From NCBI GenBank assembly GCA_028287465.1, contig JAQBPO010000082.1:62001-126000 (forward strand): 64,000 nucleotides of DNA. Reading direction: 5' to 3'. Each line of letters begins with the position of its first letter. Position 1 is the first letter of the stretch. A model generated the notes under the pieces. It ran no database searches. It had not been told where the DNA came from and saw only the letters and a list, made by a program, of their open reading frames with translations. The DNA is from Fibrobacterota bacterium. Its GTDB lineage: Bacteria > Fibrobacterota > Fibrobacteria > UBA11236. This document shows, in pieces, positions 55,013 through 64,000 of this stretch. The translations under genes and the position numbers were made by a program.

Positions 55013-58000
55013 ATGAAGACCATGAAATCGACCCGCTTCGCCTTCGCCCTCGCGATTTCGATTGCCGGATTCCTGGGAACGGCCCGGGCCCAAGCCAGCG
55101 CCAACTACAAGGTCAAGAACCTTAAGGTGGACGGTTCGCTTGGAAGAGGCGGGACCTCGGCCCAATACAAGGTCCCGCTCTACTATCTGGGAACGCCCTC
55201 GGGCGGCGCCGGTTCCAGCGCCGGTTATTTCCTGCGGATTCCCGCGACGCCGCGCCATCGTACCGGAGCCGTTTCCCAAGGCCCGAGCGTGGTCATCACG
55301 CGTCCGGCAGGGGATACCGTAGTGCTGGTCAACTCGCTCACCGTACTGTATACCGTCAACGGCACCCCGGGCAGCCAGGCCTTTTCCCTTGTTGAAGGCC
55401 TCAATACGCTCATCGTCACCGCGTCGGACGGCTTGGGACATACCGGCGCCGATACCGCCTACGTTACCTACGCGATAGTCCCTTCGATCACCTCGCAGCC
55501 GCCGGCCCGCACCATCCTGGAAGGCCAGACGGCCACGTTCACGATGGCGGCCACCGGCACGGCTCCGCTGGCTTACCAGTGGCGCTTGGACGGATTCGAC
55601 ATCGCCGGGGCGACCTCGGCTTCGCTCACGACCCCGATCGCCGGCCTCTCCGACAACGGCAGGCTGTATAGCTGCGCCGTTTCCAACGCCGGCGGCCAGG
55701 TCGTCAGCAATAACGGCCAGTTGATCGTCAATCCGGTGGCGCCGAGCCTGACCCGCCAACCCGCTTCCGTTTCCGTGCTGGATGGCGATGCGGCCTCTTT
55801 CAGCGTTACGGCAGCCGGTTCCCTTAGCCTGACCTATCAATGGCGCCGTAATGGGACCAATATCGCGGGAGCCACCGGGTTCGCGTATACCACCCCGGCC
55901 CTGAACCTTTCCAACAACGGCAATGCCTATTCCGTGGTCGTCACGAATGCGGCGGGAAGCGCGACCAGTTCGAATGCCGTGCTTACCGTAGCGGCCCGCC
56001 CCGCCGGCTTCACCGTGCATCCTGCCCCGATTTCCATTTTCGAAGGCCAGTCCGCGGTCTACTCGGTAGTAGCGGTGGGAACCGCCCCCCTGACCCTGCA
56101 ATGGCGGCGCAACGGCGTGAACATCGCAGGGGCGACGGGCTCGAGTTATACCACCCCGCCTGCATCCTTGACCGACAGCGGAGCCAATTTCAGTTGCGTG
56201 GCGACGAATGCCTCGGGCACCGTGCCCAGCTTCAACGCCTTGCTGGCCGTGAAAACCATCCCGCCGGCGATCACGAGCTTCCTCTCCAACGACGTCTTTT
56301 TCGATTCCTATGGGCGGATTACCCTATCCGCCACCGCCAGCGGCAGCCAGCCCATGACCCTGACCTTCGTCAAGCGCGGGTTGACCGATCCGACCTGGTC
56401 CGGAGTCAACCTGCCATCGCCCACGCCGGGGACGGGCATCGCCGACAACCTGCAGCAGTCCGATTCCGGATCCTACCTGCGCTGTATCGCCGCGAACGCG
56501 GCCGGCTCCATTACAAGTTCGGAGATCCAGATCCACTACAAGCCCAATTCGCCCCGTGTACTGGTGCAGCCCCAGCCCGCTTCGGTCGTGGTCGGCGACG
56601 CGGCGAGTTTTAGCGTCGTGGCCAATGGCGGCCTGAGCCTCACCTACAAGTGGACTCGCAACGCGGTTGATATTCCCGGAGCCACGGGCGCGAGTTATAC
56701 CACGCCCGCAACGACCATGGCGGACGATGGCTCCCATTTCCAGTGCGTGATCCAGAACGAAACAGGGTATACTTTTTCCACGATAGTGAACCTTACCGTC
56801 CTGGCCGTTGCTCCGGCCATCACGCAGCAACCCCAGCCGACGACCGTCACCTTCGGGCAACCCGCTTCGTTCACGGTTGCCACGAGCGGTACCCCGCCCT
56901 TCGCGTACAAATGGCGGCGCGACGGGATAATCATTCCGGGCGCCACCACGGCGACCTATACCATTCCCGCCACCGTCATGGCCGACAGCGGACGCCTTTT
57001 CAGCGCCGAGATCACGAATTCCGGGGCCACCGTGACAAGTGCCACCGCTATCCTGGAAGTCATGCGTATCGCGCCCGTCATCACCGTCCAACCTCCCAAC
57101 CGCGTCATCAATTGGGGGCAATCCGCCGCCTTCCCGGTTTCCGTTTCGGGTACCGCGCCTTTTTCCTACCAATGGCTGCGCGATGGAAGCCCCGTCGCCG
57201 GGGCGGTCTCGGCTTCCTATACGCTCGTGAACGCGAATGAAAGCGACAACGGGGCGCAATTCTCCTGTATGGTGAGCAATACGACCGGCTCGGTATACAG
57301 CAATACGGGATTGCTGACCGTGAATCCCGTTGCCCCCGCAATTACCGCCCAGCCCGGTTCCCCCGCCATATTCGAGGGCGAAAGCGCGGTTTTTACCGTC
57401 GCGGCAACCGGAACTCCATACCTGAATTACCAGTGGCGCCGCGCTGGCGTGGATATCCTGGGGGCCACCTCGCCCAGCTTCGCATACGGTCCTGCCGCGC
57501 TCGCCGATAACGGCGTGCATTTCCAATGCAGGATCACCAACGCCACGGGCGGCGTTACCAGCGCCGATGGAATCCTGACCGTGAATCCCATCGCGCCCGT
57601 AGTGACGCTTCAGCCGGTTTCCAAAACCGCGATGGCGGGGCATGTTTCAGCCTTCACCGTGGCGGCGTCGGGATCGGCGACCTTGGCGTACCAATGGCGA
57701 AAGAATGGCGTGGATATTACCGGCGCCGCCTCGGCTTCCTATACGACCCCTGCCGCGGTGGCGGGGGACAACGGCGCTGCCTTCGCCTGCCGCGTTTCCA
57801 ATGCGGGCGGGAACGTCCTCAGCGCCAGTGCGGTCCTGACCATTGCCGCCACCGCCCCGGTCGCCCGCATTTCCGCCGGCAGCGATCACGCGGCCGCCGT
57901 GGCCGCCGATGGCCGTGTCTGGACCTGGGGGACCAATTCGGCCGGCCAATTGGGCCAGGGCTCCGCTCCCCAGGCCTATTTCCCGGACGTGGTTCCAGGC

Positions 58001-61000
58001 CTGGCCAATGTCTCCAAGCTTTCCGTGGGTCAGCAGTTCAACCTCGCCGTCCGCGCCGATAACACCATCTGGAGCTGGGGAGTGAACGCCGCCAGCCAAC
58101 TCGGCCGATCCGTCGCCGTCATTCCCGCAGGCACCCCCGGCCAAATCACCGTGGCCGCTTCGACCAATGCGTCCGCAGGCGGTTCCCATGGCCTGGCCTT
58201 GCTTTCCGACGGCACCGTCCAGGGTTGGGGCTCGAACAGCAACGGCCAAGTGGGGGACAATACCTCCGGAAACATGCGCGCTACCCCGGTGGCGGTCTCC
58301 GGCCTGACCGGAGCTTCCCAGGTCTCCGCGGGTGGGCAGCATAGCCTGGCCCTCAAGTCCAACGGGACCGTGATGGCATGGGGTTCGAACGGCGCGGCCC
58401 AGCTCGGCGACAACAGCTTTACCGATAGACCGGCCCCGGTCGCAGTGGCCACCCTGACGAATATCACCTCGGTTTCGGCCGGCGGTTTCCATTCGTTGGC
58501 GCTCAAGTCCGATGGATCGGTATGGGCCTGGGGTTGGAACCAATATGGGCAGATCGGCAATGGCACCAGCGGCAATTGGTTGCAGGTTCCGGTCCAGGTT
58601 CCGGGCCTTTCCGGAATCACCGCCATCGCGGCGGGCGCGGGACATTCCCTCGCCTTGAAATCCGATGGTACGGTGTGGGCCTGGGGATACAATCAGTTCG
58701 GCCAGCTCGGCGACGGCTCCACCACGAACCGCTCCGTTCCCGTCAAGATTACCGGACTCGAAGGGGTGGTTTCCCTTGCGGCAGGCGGCAATGCCGGCTA
58801 TGCCGTTCGGGCGGACGGCACTTATTGGGCCTGGGGGGAAGGCCAGTATTTCCAGACCGCTTCCGGCGGCTTGGCCGATTTGAGCACCCCCTCGGCATTC
58901 ACAGGAATCGAAGCGGGCCCCAAGGTCGCTACCCCGGTCCTCAGCATCGAGGGTGGCAACCTGGCCGCTCCGGCGTCGATCATCGTCACTTGCGCCACGC
59001 CATCGGCCACGCTCCGTTTTACGACCGACGGGAGCGAGCCGAACGCGGCCAGCACCCTCCTGGCCAATGGCGGTTCCGTGGCGGCGTCCGCCGGCCTAAC
59101 CACCCTCAAGGTCAAGGCTTTCCTTACGGGATCGGTCGCCAGCGCCACCAAGACCGGCAATTATTCGGTCGGCCCTTCTTTCGCCGCGGGTTCCGGGCAT
59201 ACGGCCATCCTGGAACCGGATGGACGCGTCTGGACCGTGGGCCAGAATGCCTCCGGACAACTCGGCCTGGGAACGTTCCAGACGGGTTACCTCCCGGAGA
59301 ACGTCACGGGCTTCGCGGCCGCGGTCCAGGTCGGCGCCGGCTTGCAGCAGACCTATGCCTCCATGTCCGACGGAACCGTATGGAGCTGGGGCGCATCCGG
59401 CAATGGGGAACTGGGCCGGGTACCCGGAGGCATTCCCCAGGAAACAGCGGGCCCGATACCTGGACTGGCGAACGTTAAGCGATTCTCCGCCGGGGCCAGC
59501 CATGTCTTGTCCTTGCTGGGCGACGGCACCGTAAAAGCCTGGGGCCTGAACACCTATGGACAGGTGGGAGACGGGACCTCAGGCAATTCGATCAGCGTTC
59601 CTGCGGCGGTATCGGGGCTTTCCGGCGTGATGGCGGTGGCGGCAGGCGGCGCGCATAGCCTCGCCCTCAGGTCCGACGGTCGCGTTTGGGCCTGGGGATC
59701 GAACTCCAGCTACCAATTGGGAATTACCCAGGTGGGCCAGCGCGCCAATGCGATGCCGGTGCCGCAACTCGAAGATGTGACCGGGATATCGGCGGGCTCG
59801 GTGCATTCGCTGGCGTTGAAATCCGATGGTACCGTCTGGGCCTGGGGCGCTAGTTATGAAGGCCAAGCCGGAGACGGCCAACCGGCCGGTTTCCGGACGG
59901 CGCCGGTCAAGGTCCTGGGCCTCGCCAACGTTGCGGCAATCGTCTCCGGTTACGGCCATAACCTGGCCTTGAAGCGGGATGGAACGGTGTGGACCTGGGG
60001 CCTGAACGATTTCGGGCAATTGGGCGACGGCAACCTCGTGAACAGCTCCCGCAATACGCCCCAACAAGTTCCCGGCCTCACGGGCGTGATTTCCATCGGG
60101 GCCGGCCAGCGGCATAGCTTCGCGGTCAAGGCCGATGGTTCGATCTGGGCCTGGGGCGCCGGAACCGCCGGACAGCTCGGGGACGGATTCGCGATGGATC
60201 GTTCCTCTCCGACGCAAATCCCTTCCGTGGATGCCATGCCGCGCGTGGCCTTGCCGGTGCTTAGCCGGGAAGGCGGTCCCGCATCGGCGGCGTTCACGCT
60301 CACCGTCTCGAACCCGACTCCGGGTACCGACATGCATTACACCCTCAACGGAACGGACCCGACCCAGGCCAGCACCACCATCGCATCGGGCGGCACCGTG
60401 TCCATCGGGGCGGGTCCCACCAATTTCCGCGTCAAGGCCTTCAAAACGGGCATGCTGGCCAGCTTCACCAAGAGCGCCATGTTCCAGGTAGGCGCTTCCA
60501 TGGCGGCGGGCGGCGACCATAGCGCCACCCTCGCTCCCGATGGGCGCGTATGGACCTTCGGCCGAAATGACCAAGGGCAATTGGGGGATGGGACCCTGTT
60601 CCAGGGCTTCTACGCCAAGTCCGTTCCTGGCTTGACCGGAATCGTCCAGGCAGCTGCCGGCCTGGCGCATACCGTCGCCCTGAAATCGGACGGCACGGTT
60701 TGGACCTGGGGCGCGAATGCGAACAATGAATTAGGGCGATCCCTCGCGACCGTTCCGGCTCCTCAGCCCGGGCAGATCGCCGGCTTTACCTCCGTATCCT
60801 TCGTTGCCGCCGGTTACAATCATAGCCTTGCCGTCAAGACTGATGGCACCCTTTGGACATGGGGATCCAACAGCAACAGCCAACTCGGGCTCGGAAATAC
60901 CAACCCCGTTTCGGTTCCGACGCGCGTGCCCCGTTTCACCAATGTCGTGGCCGCAGCAGGCGGCGAAGGCCATTCGCTTGCCCTTACCGGCGAAGGCCGC

Positions 61001-64000
61001 GTTTGGTCTTGGGGCCTGGGTACCAACGGCCAAATCGGAAACGGCAGCAATGCGGGCTCGTCCGACCCCGTTCTCGTCGCCGGCGTTTCCGGAATAGCCG
61101 CCCTGGCGGCGGGCGGAGCCCATAGCCTCGTGCTCAAGGCCGACGGGACGGTCTGGTCCTGGGGTTCCAACAATCATGGCCAATTGGGAACGGGTCCGGG
61201 CGCGGATCGTTCCTTCCCCGCGCAGGTCCCGGGTCTTTCCGGTATCGTCGCCATCGCCGCCGGTTCCGAACACTCGCTGGCCCTGAAATCCGACGGAACG
61301 ATTTGGGCCTGGGGTTTCGGCAACTACGGGCAATTGGGCGACGGCTTACAAGCGGATCGCAACACGCCGGCCCAACTCGCGGGCGTCTCGGGAGCGGTCG
61401 CCATTTCCGCCGGGCGATTCCATAGCCTCGTCGCCAAGTCCGATGGAAGCTACCTCGGATGGGGCAACGACGGCTATTCCCAGTTAGGGGATGCGGGTTT
61501 CAACTATTCGTTGACGCCGATCGCCATCGGGGGCATCGAAGCGATCGCACCAGTCGCCATGCCCACGGTCAGCGAGGAAGGTGGGAAATACCCCGTGGCC
61601 TTACCGGTCACCATCGCATGCGCGACCAGCGGCGCCACCATCCGCTACACTTTGGACGGAAGCGATCCCACCTCGGCTTCGGCCACCATCGCCAGCGGCG
61701 CGACCTTGCCGATCCCGAGCGGTCTAACCATGCTTCGGCTCAAGGGTTTCAAGAGCGGCCTTACCGCGAGCGCGACCAAGAGCGCCGTATACAGCGTGGC
61801 TACGGGATTCGACGGCGGAAGGAGCCATAGCGGCGCGGTGAATTCCGAAAAAAGGTTGTGGTCCTGGGGCGGCAATTCCGACGGCCAGCTCGGGGACGGT
61901 TCCGCGATCCAGTCCGCATTGCCGAAGCTCCTCGCCAATCCCGCCAATGCCTTCCGCTACGCAGGCGGGGGCCGTTTTTCCCTTACGGTCAAGGGCGACG
62001 GGACCGTATGGTCCTGGGGCCTGAACGCCAAAGGTCAGCTCGGCCGTACGGGAACCGCCAACTTTCCCGGTCAGATCGCCGGCATCACCACCGCCAAATC
62101 GGTCGCGGCGGGCGCGGAATTCGGTTTGGCCCTGCTGGCCGACGGCACCGTACGGGCCTGGGGCGACAATACTTTCGCCCAACTGGGCGATGGCAGCACC
62201 GCCCAGCATAACACTCCGGTTCCGGTTTCCGGCCTGACCCGCATCGTGGGGATATACGCGGGCGAATCCCATGCCTTGGCGGTCGATCAGGATGGCCGGG
62301 TCTGGGTCTGGGGCTCGAACGGCTATGGCCAACTAGGAGATGGCCGTGCCTCCTCCAACGCCTTTTTGCCTACGTCGCTCGGTTCCCTTTCAGGGGTGAT
62401 CGCGGTGGCCGCCGGCTCGGATTTCTCCGCGGCCCTCAAGGCCGACGGTACGGTGTATACCTGGGGTAACAATGGCGCCGGCCAACTCGGCGACGGAACC
62501 AATTCGATGCGGACCTTGCCCGCCTCCGTTCCTGGCCTTACCGGCGTGCGGGCCATCGAAGCGGGAGCCCAGCATATGCTGGCCCTCAAGTCCGACGGAA
62601 CGATCTGGGCCTGGGGTTCCAATAACTCCGGGGACCTGGGCGATGGGAGCCTCATCAACCGGAATGCGCCTGTGAAGGTGTCCGGGCTCGTCTCCATGGT
62701 TTCCATCGGCGCGGGCGACTACCATTCCTTCGGCACGCAATCCGACGGCACGGGATGGGCCTGGGGCTTGAACGACAGCGCCCAGGCGGGCGACGGAGGG
62801 CGCGGATTCCGTACCCTTCCGGTCGCGCTCCTCGACTTCCAGGCAGGCGCCAAGGTCGCCACCCCGGACGTGAGCCTGCCCGGCGGAAGTTATCCAATCG
62901 CTTTTTCCGTCACCGCAACCTGCGCGACCGTTGGAGCGGACATCCACTATACCCTGGACGGCAGCGAACCCACCGTCGCCTCGACCCTCATCTCCACGGG
63001 GGGGGCCATCGCGATTCCCGCCGGCGTCACAACCCTTCACGTCAAGGCCTTCCTGGCCGGGTCCATAGCCAGTTCAACCCGCGCGGCCAATTACGCCGTG
63101 GGAGTGGGTCTTGCGGGCGGAGGTAATCATACCGCGGGAGTCTCGGTCGATCAGCGCGTCTGGACCTGGGGTACCAATGCATCCGGCCAGATCGGTAACG
63201 GGGGAACGGTCACCGGATTTCTCCCGGAAGCCCTTTCGCTTTCCGGCATCACCCGCGTCGCGTCCGGAACCGGGTTCACCCTGGCCCTGAAATCCGACGG
63301 CACGGCCTGGAGCTGGGGCGATAACGCAGCCGGCCAATTGGGCCGCATTACCGCCACTCCACGCGCGCCCGGCCAAATCACCGGCCTCGCCAACGCCAAG
63401 GACCTGGCTGCCGGTTTCGGCCATGGCCTGGCCGCCACCTCCTCCGGTGCCGTCTACGCCTGGGGGAACAACACCGACGGTCAGATCGGCGACGGGACCG
63501 TAGGCAATGTGCGCACTACCCCGGTGGCCGTTCCCCTGGCCGCCGGAGCCGTAATGGTATCCGCGGGCAAGATCCACAGCCTGTCCCTCAAGGCGGATGG
63601 AACCGTATACGCCTGGGGCGGCAACGCCCACGGCCAACTGGGCTCGGGCGACAACAACCCGCTCATTACGCCTTCGCCGGTTCCCGGCATCGCCAAGGTC
63701 GCAGGCATCGCCGCCGGTTGGGAACATACCCTCGCTCTGAAGGCGGACGGCACGGTTTGGAGCTGGGGATATGGCGGCTACGGGCAGCTCGGTCTCGGCG
63801 ACTTCCTGGATCGCAACCTGCCCTCGGCCATTCCCGGCCTTTCCAACGTGGTCGCGGTAGCGGCGGGCTCGCTTCATTCCCTCGCCCTCAAGCGCGACGG
63901 AACGGTGTGGGCCTGGGGCGCGAACTCCTCGGGCCAATTGGGCGATCCAGCGACCACCTACAGCTTCGTACCCTTCCAGGTGCCCGGCATATCGGGTATC
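55013..64000 (+). CDS. Giant secreted protein with Ig-like, RCC1 and chitobiase-C-like repeats (3' end beyond window)
   Basis: Translated directly: ATG 55013 (GGAG eight bases upstream) opens 2996 codons to the window end with no stop. Signal peptide residues 1-26 ([13 protein letters not shown]). A ~125-aa head follows, then nine Ig-like modules (about residues 155-948; the fourth is degenerate). The rest is RCC1-type beta-propeller repeats with the pattern [19 protein letters not shown] and NxxGQLGDG. I count 34: four groups of seven plus six, each group separated by a ~80-aa chitobiase C-terminal-like domain ([13 protein letters not shown]). In each group the second repeat ends in LGR and PGQI, so groups, not single repeats, were duplicated. 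No transmembrane helix seen. Adhesion or polysaccharide binding is inferred. Confidence 0.88.
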   Translation, partial: MKTMKSTRFAFALAISIAGFLGTARAQASANYKVKNLKVDGSLGRGGTSAQYKVPLYYLGTPSGGAGSSAGYFLRIPATPRHRTGAVSQGPSVVITRPAGDTVVLVNSLTVLYTVNGTPGSQAFSLVEGLNTLIVTASDGLGHTGADTAYVTYAIVPSITSQPPARTILEGQTATFTMAATGTAPLAYQWRLDGFDIAGATSASLTTPIAGLSDNGRLYSCAVSNAGGQVVSNNGQLIVNPVAPSLTRQPASVSVLDGDAASFSVTAAGSLSLTYQWRRNGTNIAGATGFAYTTPALNLSNNGNAYSVVVTNAAGSATSSNAVLTVAARPAGFTVHPAPISIFEGQSAVYSVVAVGTAPLTLQWRRNGVNIAGATGSSYTTPPASLTDSGANFSCVATNASGTVPSFNALLAVKTIPPAITSFLSNDVFFDSYGRITLSATASGSQPMTLTFVKRGLTDPTWSGVNLPSPTPGTGIADNLQQSDSGSYLRCIAANAAGSITSSEIQIHYKPNSPRVLVQPQPASVVVGDAASFSVVANGGLSLTYKWTRNAVDIPGATGASYTTPATTMADDGSHFQCVIQNETGYTFSTIVNLTVLAVAPAITQQPQPTTVTFGQPASFTVATSGTPPFAYKWRRDGIIIPGATTATYTIPATVMADSGRLFSAEITNSGATVTSATAILEVMRIAPVITVQPPNRVINWGQSAAFPVSVSGTAPFSYQWLRDGSPVAGAVSASYTLVNANESDNGAQFSCMVSNTTGSVYSNTGLLTVNPVAPAITAQPGSPAIFEGESAVFTVAATGTPYLNYQWRRAGVDILGATSPSFAYGPAALADNGVHFQCRITNATGGVTSADGILTVNPIAPVVTLQPVSKTAMAGHVSAFTVAASGSATLAYQWRKNGVDITGAASASYTTPAAVAGDNGAAFACRVSNAGGNVLSASAVLTIAATAPVARISAGSDHAAAVAADGRVWTWGTNSAGQLGQGSAPQAYFPDVVPGLANVSKLSVGQQFNLAVRADNTIWSWGVNAASQLGRSVAVIPAGTPGQITVAASTNASAGGSHGLALLSDGTVQGWGSNSNGQVGDNTSGNMRATPVAVSGLTGASQVSAGGQHSLALKSNGTVMAWGSNGAAQLGDNSFTDRPAPVAVATLTNITSVSAGGFHSLALKSDGSVWAWGWNQYGQIGNGTSGNWLQVPVQVPGLSGITAIAAGAGHSLALKSDGTVWAWGYNQFGQLGDGSTTNRSVPVKITGLEGVVSLAAGGNAGYAVRADGTYWAWGEGQYFQTASGGLADLSTPSAFTGIEAGPKVATPVLSIEGGNLAAPASIIVTCATPSATLRFTTDGSEPNAASTLLANGGSVAASAGLTTLKVKAFLTGSVASATKTGNYSVGPSFAAGSGHTAILEPDGRVWTVGQNASGQLGLGTFQTGYLPENVTGFAAAVQVGAGLQQTYASMSDGTVWSWGASGNGELGRVPGGIPQETAGPIPGLANVKRFSAGASHVLSLLGDGTVKAWGLNTYGQVGDGTSGNSISVPAAVSGLSGVMAVAAGGAHSLALRSDGRVWAWGSNSSYQLGITQVGQRANAMPVPQLEDVTGISAGSVHSLALKSDGTVWAWGASYEGQAGDGQPAGFRTAPVKVLGLANVAAIVSGYGHNLALKRDGTVWTWGLNDFGQLGDGNLVNSSRNTPQQVPGLTGVISIGAGQRHSFAVKADGSIWAWGAGTAGQLGDGFAMDRSSPTQIPSVDAMPRVALPVLSREGGPASAAFTLTVSNPTPGTDMHYTLNGTDPTQASTTIASGGTVSIGAGPTNFRVKAFKTGMLASFTKSAMFQVGASMAAGGDHSATLAPDGRVWTFGRNDQGQLGDGTLFQGFYAKSVPGLTGIVQAAAGLAHTVALKSDGTVWTWGANANNELGRSLATVPAPQPGQIAGFTSVSFVAAGYNHSLAVKTDGTLWTWGSNSNSQLGLGNTNPVSVPTRVPRFTNVVAAAGGEGHSLALTGEGRVWSWGLGTNGQIGNGSNAGSSDPVLVAGVSGIAALAAGGAHSLVLKADGTVWSWGSNNHGQLGTGPGADRSFPAQVPGLSGIVAIAAGSEHSLALKSDGTIWAWGFGNYGQLGDGLQADRNTPAQLAGVSGAVAISAGRFHSLVAKSDGSYLGWGNDGYSQLGDAGFNYSLTPIAIGGIEAIAPVAMPTVSEEGGKYPVALPVTIACATSGATIRYTLDGSDPTSASATIASGATLPIPSGLTMLRLKGFKSGLTASATKSAVYSVATGFDGGRSHSGAVNSEKRLWSWGGNSDGQLGDGSAIQSALPKLLANPANAFRYAGGGRFSLTVKGDGTVWSWGLNAKGQLGRTGTANFPGQIAGITTAKSVAAGAEFGLALLADGTVRAWGDNTFAQLGDGSTAQHNTPVPVSGLTRIVGIYAGESHALAVDQDGRVWVWGSNGYGQLGDGRASSNAFLPTSLGSLSGVIAVAAGSDFSAALKADGTVYTWGNNGAGQLGDGTNSMRTLPASVPGLTGVRAIEAGAQHMLALKSDGTIWAWGSNNSGDLGDGSLINRNAPVKVSGLVSMVSIGAGDYHSFGTQSDGTGWAWGLNDSAQAGDGGRGFRTLPVALLDFQAGAKVATPDVSLPGGSYPIAFSVTATCATVGADIHYTLDGSEPTVASTLISTGGAIAIPAGVTTLHVKAFLAGSIASSTRAANYAVGVGLAGGGNHTAGVSVDQRVWTWGTNASGQIGNGGTVTGFLPEALSLSGITRVASGTGFTLALKSDGTAWSWGDNAAGQLGRITATPRAPGQITGLANAKDLAAGFGHGLAATSSGAVYAWGNNTDGQIGDGTVGNVRTTPVAVPLAAGAVMVSAGKIHSLSLKADGTVYAWGGNAHGQLGSGDNNPLITPSPVPGIAKVAGIAAGWEHTLALKADGTVWSWGYGGYGQLGLGDFLDRNLPSAIPGLSNVVAVAAGSLHSLALKRDGTVWAWGANSSGQLGDPATTYSFVPFQVPGISGI
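57862..64000 (+). repeat. Higher-order ~1.31-kb tandem repeat in the RCC1 region
   Basis: Units begin at about 57862, 59174, 60493, 61801 and 63105, so periods are about 1312, 1319, 1308 and 1304 bp. Each encodes seven RCC1 repeats and one chitobiase C-terminal-like domain; the fifth unit is cut by the window edge. Confidence 0.88.

Overview
The window is about 62% GC with dense, mostly short-gapped coding, and it reads as the chromosome of a Gram-negative, flagellated, plant-polymer-degrading bacterium. Evidence for an outer membrane: P- and L-ring flagellar genes, several C-terminal-Phe beta-barrels, lipoproteins and a heptose epimerase. A C-terminal FlgD/Por-sorting-type domain (motif YPNPF), futalosine-pathway menaquinone genes and a GH9/GH1/GH51-like set suggest the FCB group, most plausibly Fibrobacterota; this placement is inference.

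Layout. (1) 1-17.1 kb is a beta-glucan locus. The minus strand carries an ABC sugar transporter operon (ATPase, binding lipoprotein, MalF- and MalG-type permeases), then two outer-membrane barrels, a large clan GH-A lipoprotein, a 60-aa membrane protein and a GH9 endoglucanase that runs off the left edge. A cytoplasmic GH1 beta-glucosidase is transcribed divergently. The likely path is surface hydrolysis, outer-membrane passage, ABC import and intracellular cleavage. Two oddities: the MalG-type permease carries a ~350-aa seven-bladed propeller between its first two membrane helices, and the ATPase has Val in place of the Walker B catalytic Glu. (2) 17.1-26 kb is envelope and housekeeping: a barrel, an M23 peptidase, an unknown membrane protein, a PHP phosphoesterase, ManC, a GT9-like protein and a GAF-GGDEF diguanylate cyclase. 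(3) 26-28.7 kb is a stop-start-overlapped pfkB-mqnB-mqnD cluster. (4) 28.8-33.2 kb is flgF-flgG-flgA-flgH-flgI behind a good sigma-54-type promoter. (5) 33.2-40.1 kb holds an azurin, an animal-type UDP-glucose dehydrogenase, an Smr protein, a DUF3810-like protein, a ZIP-Fur metal operon behind a palindrome, an array of 63-bp palindromic repeats, an ADP-heptose epimerase and an endonuclease III. (6) 40.3-52 kb has two translationally coupled beta-helix surface proteins, a BFN nuclease, YchF, an oversized ChaN-like protein, unknown proteins, a Yip1 protein and an initiator tRNA with clear promoter and terminator. (7) 52.2-64 kb has two giant secreted repeat proteins: one with six Ig repeats, and one with nine Ig modules followed by at least 34 RCC1 repeats arranged in a ~1.31-kb higher-order unit, running off the right edge.

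Three real genes or gene parts had to be found by direct translation or by correcting starts: the GH9 gene, the giant RCC1 gene (both open at a window edge) and several genes whose longest ORF is N-terminally over-extended. Long open frames opposite true genes were treated as high-GC shadows.
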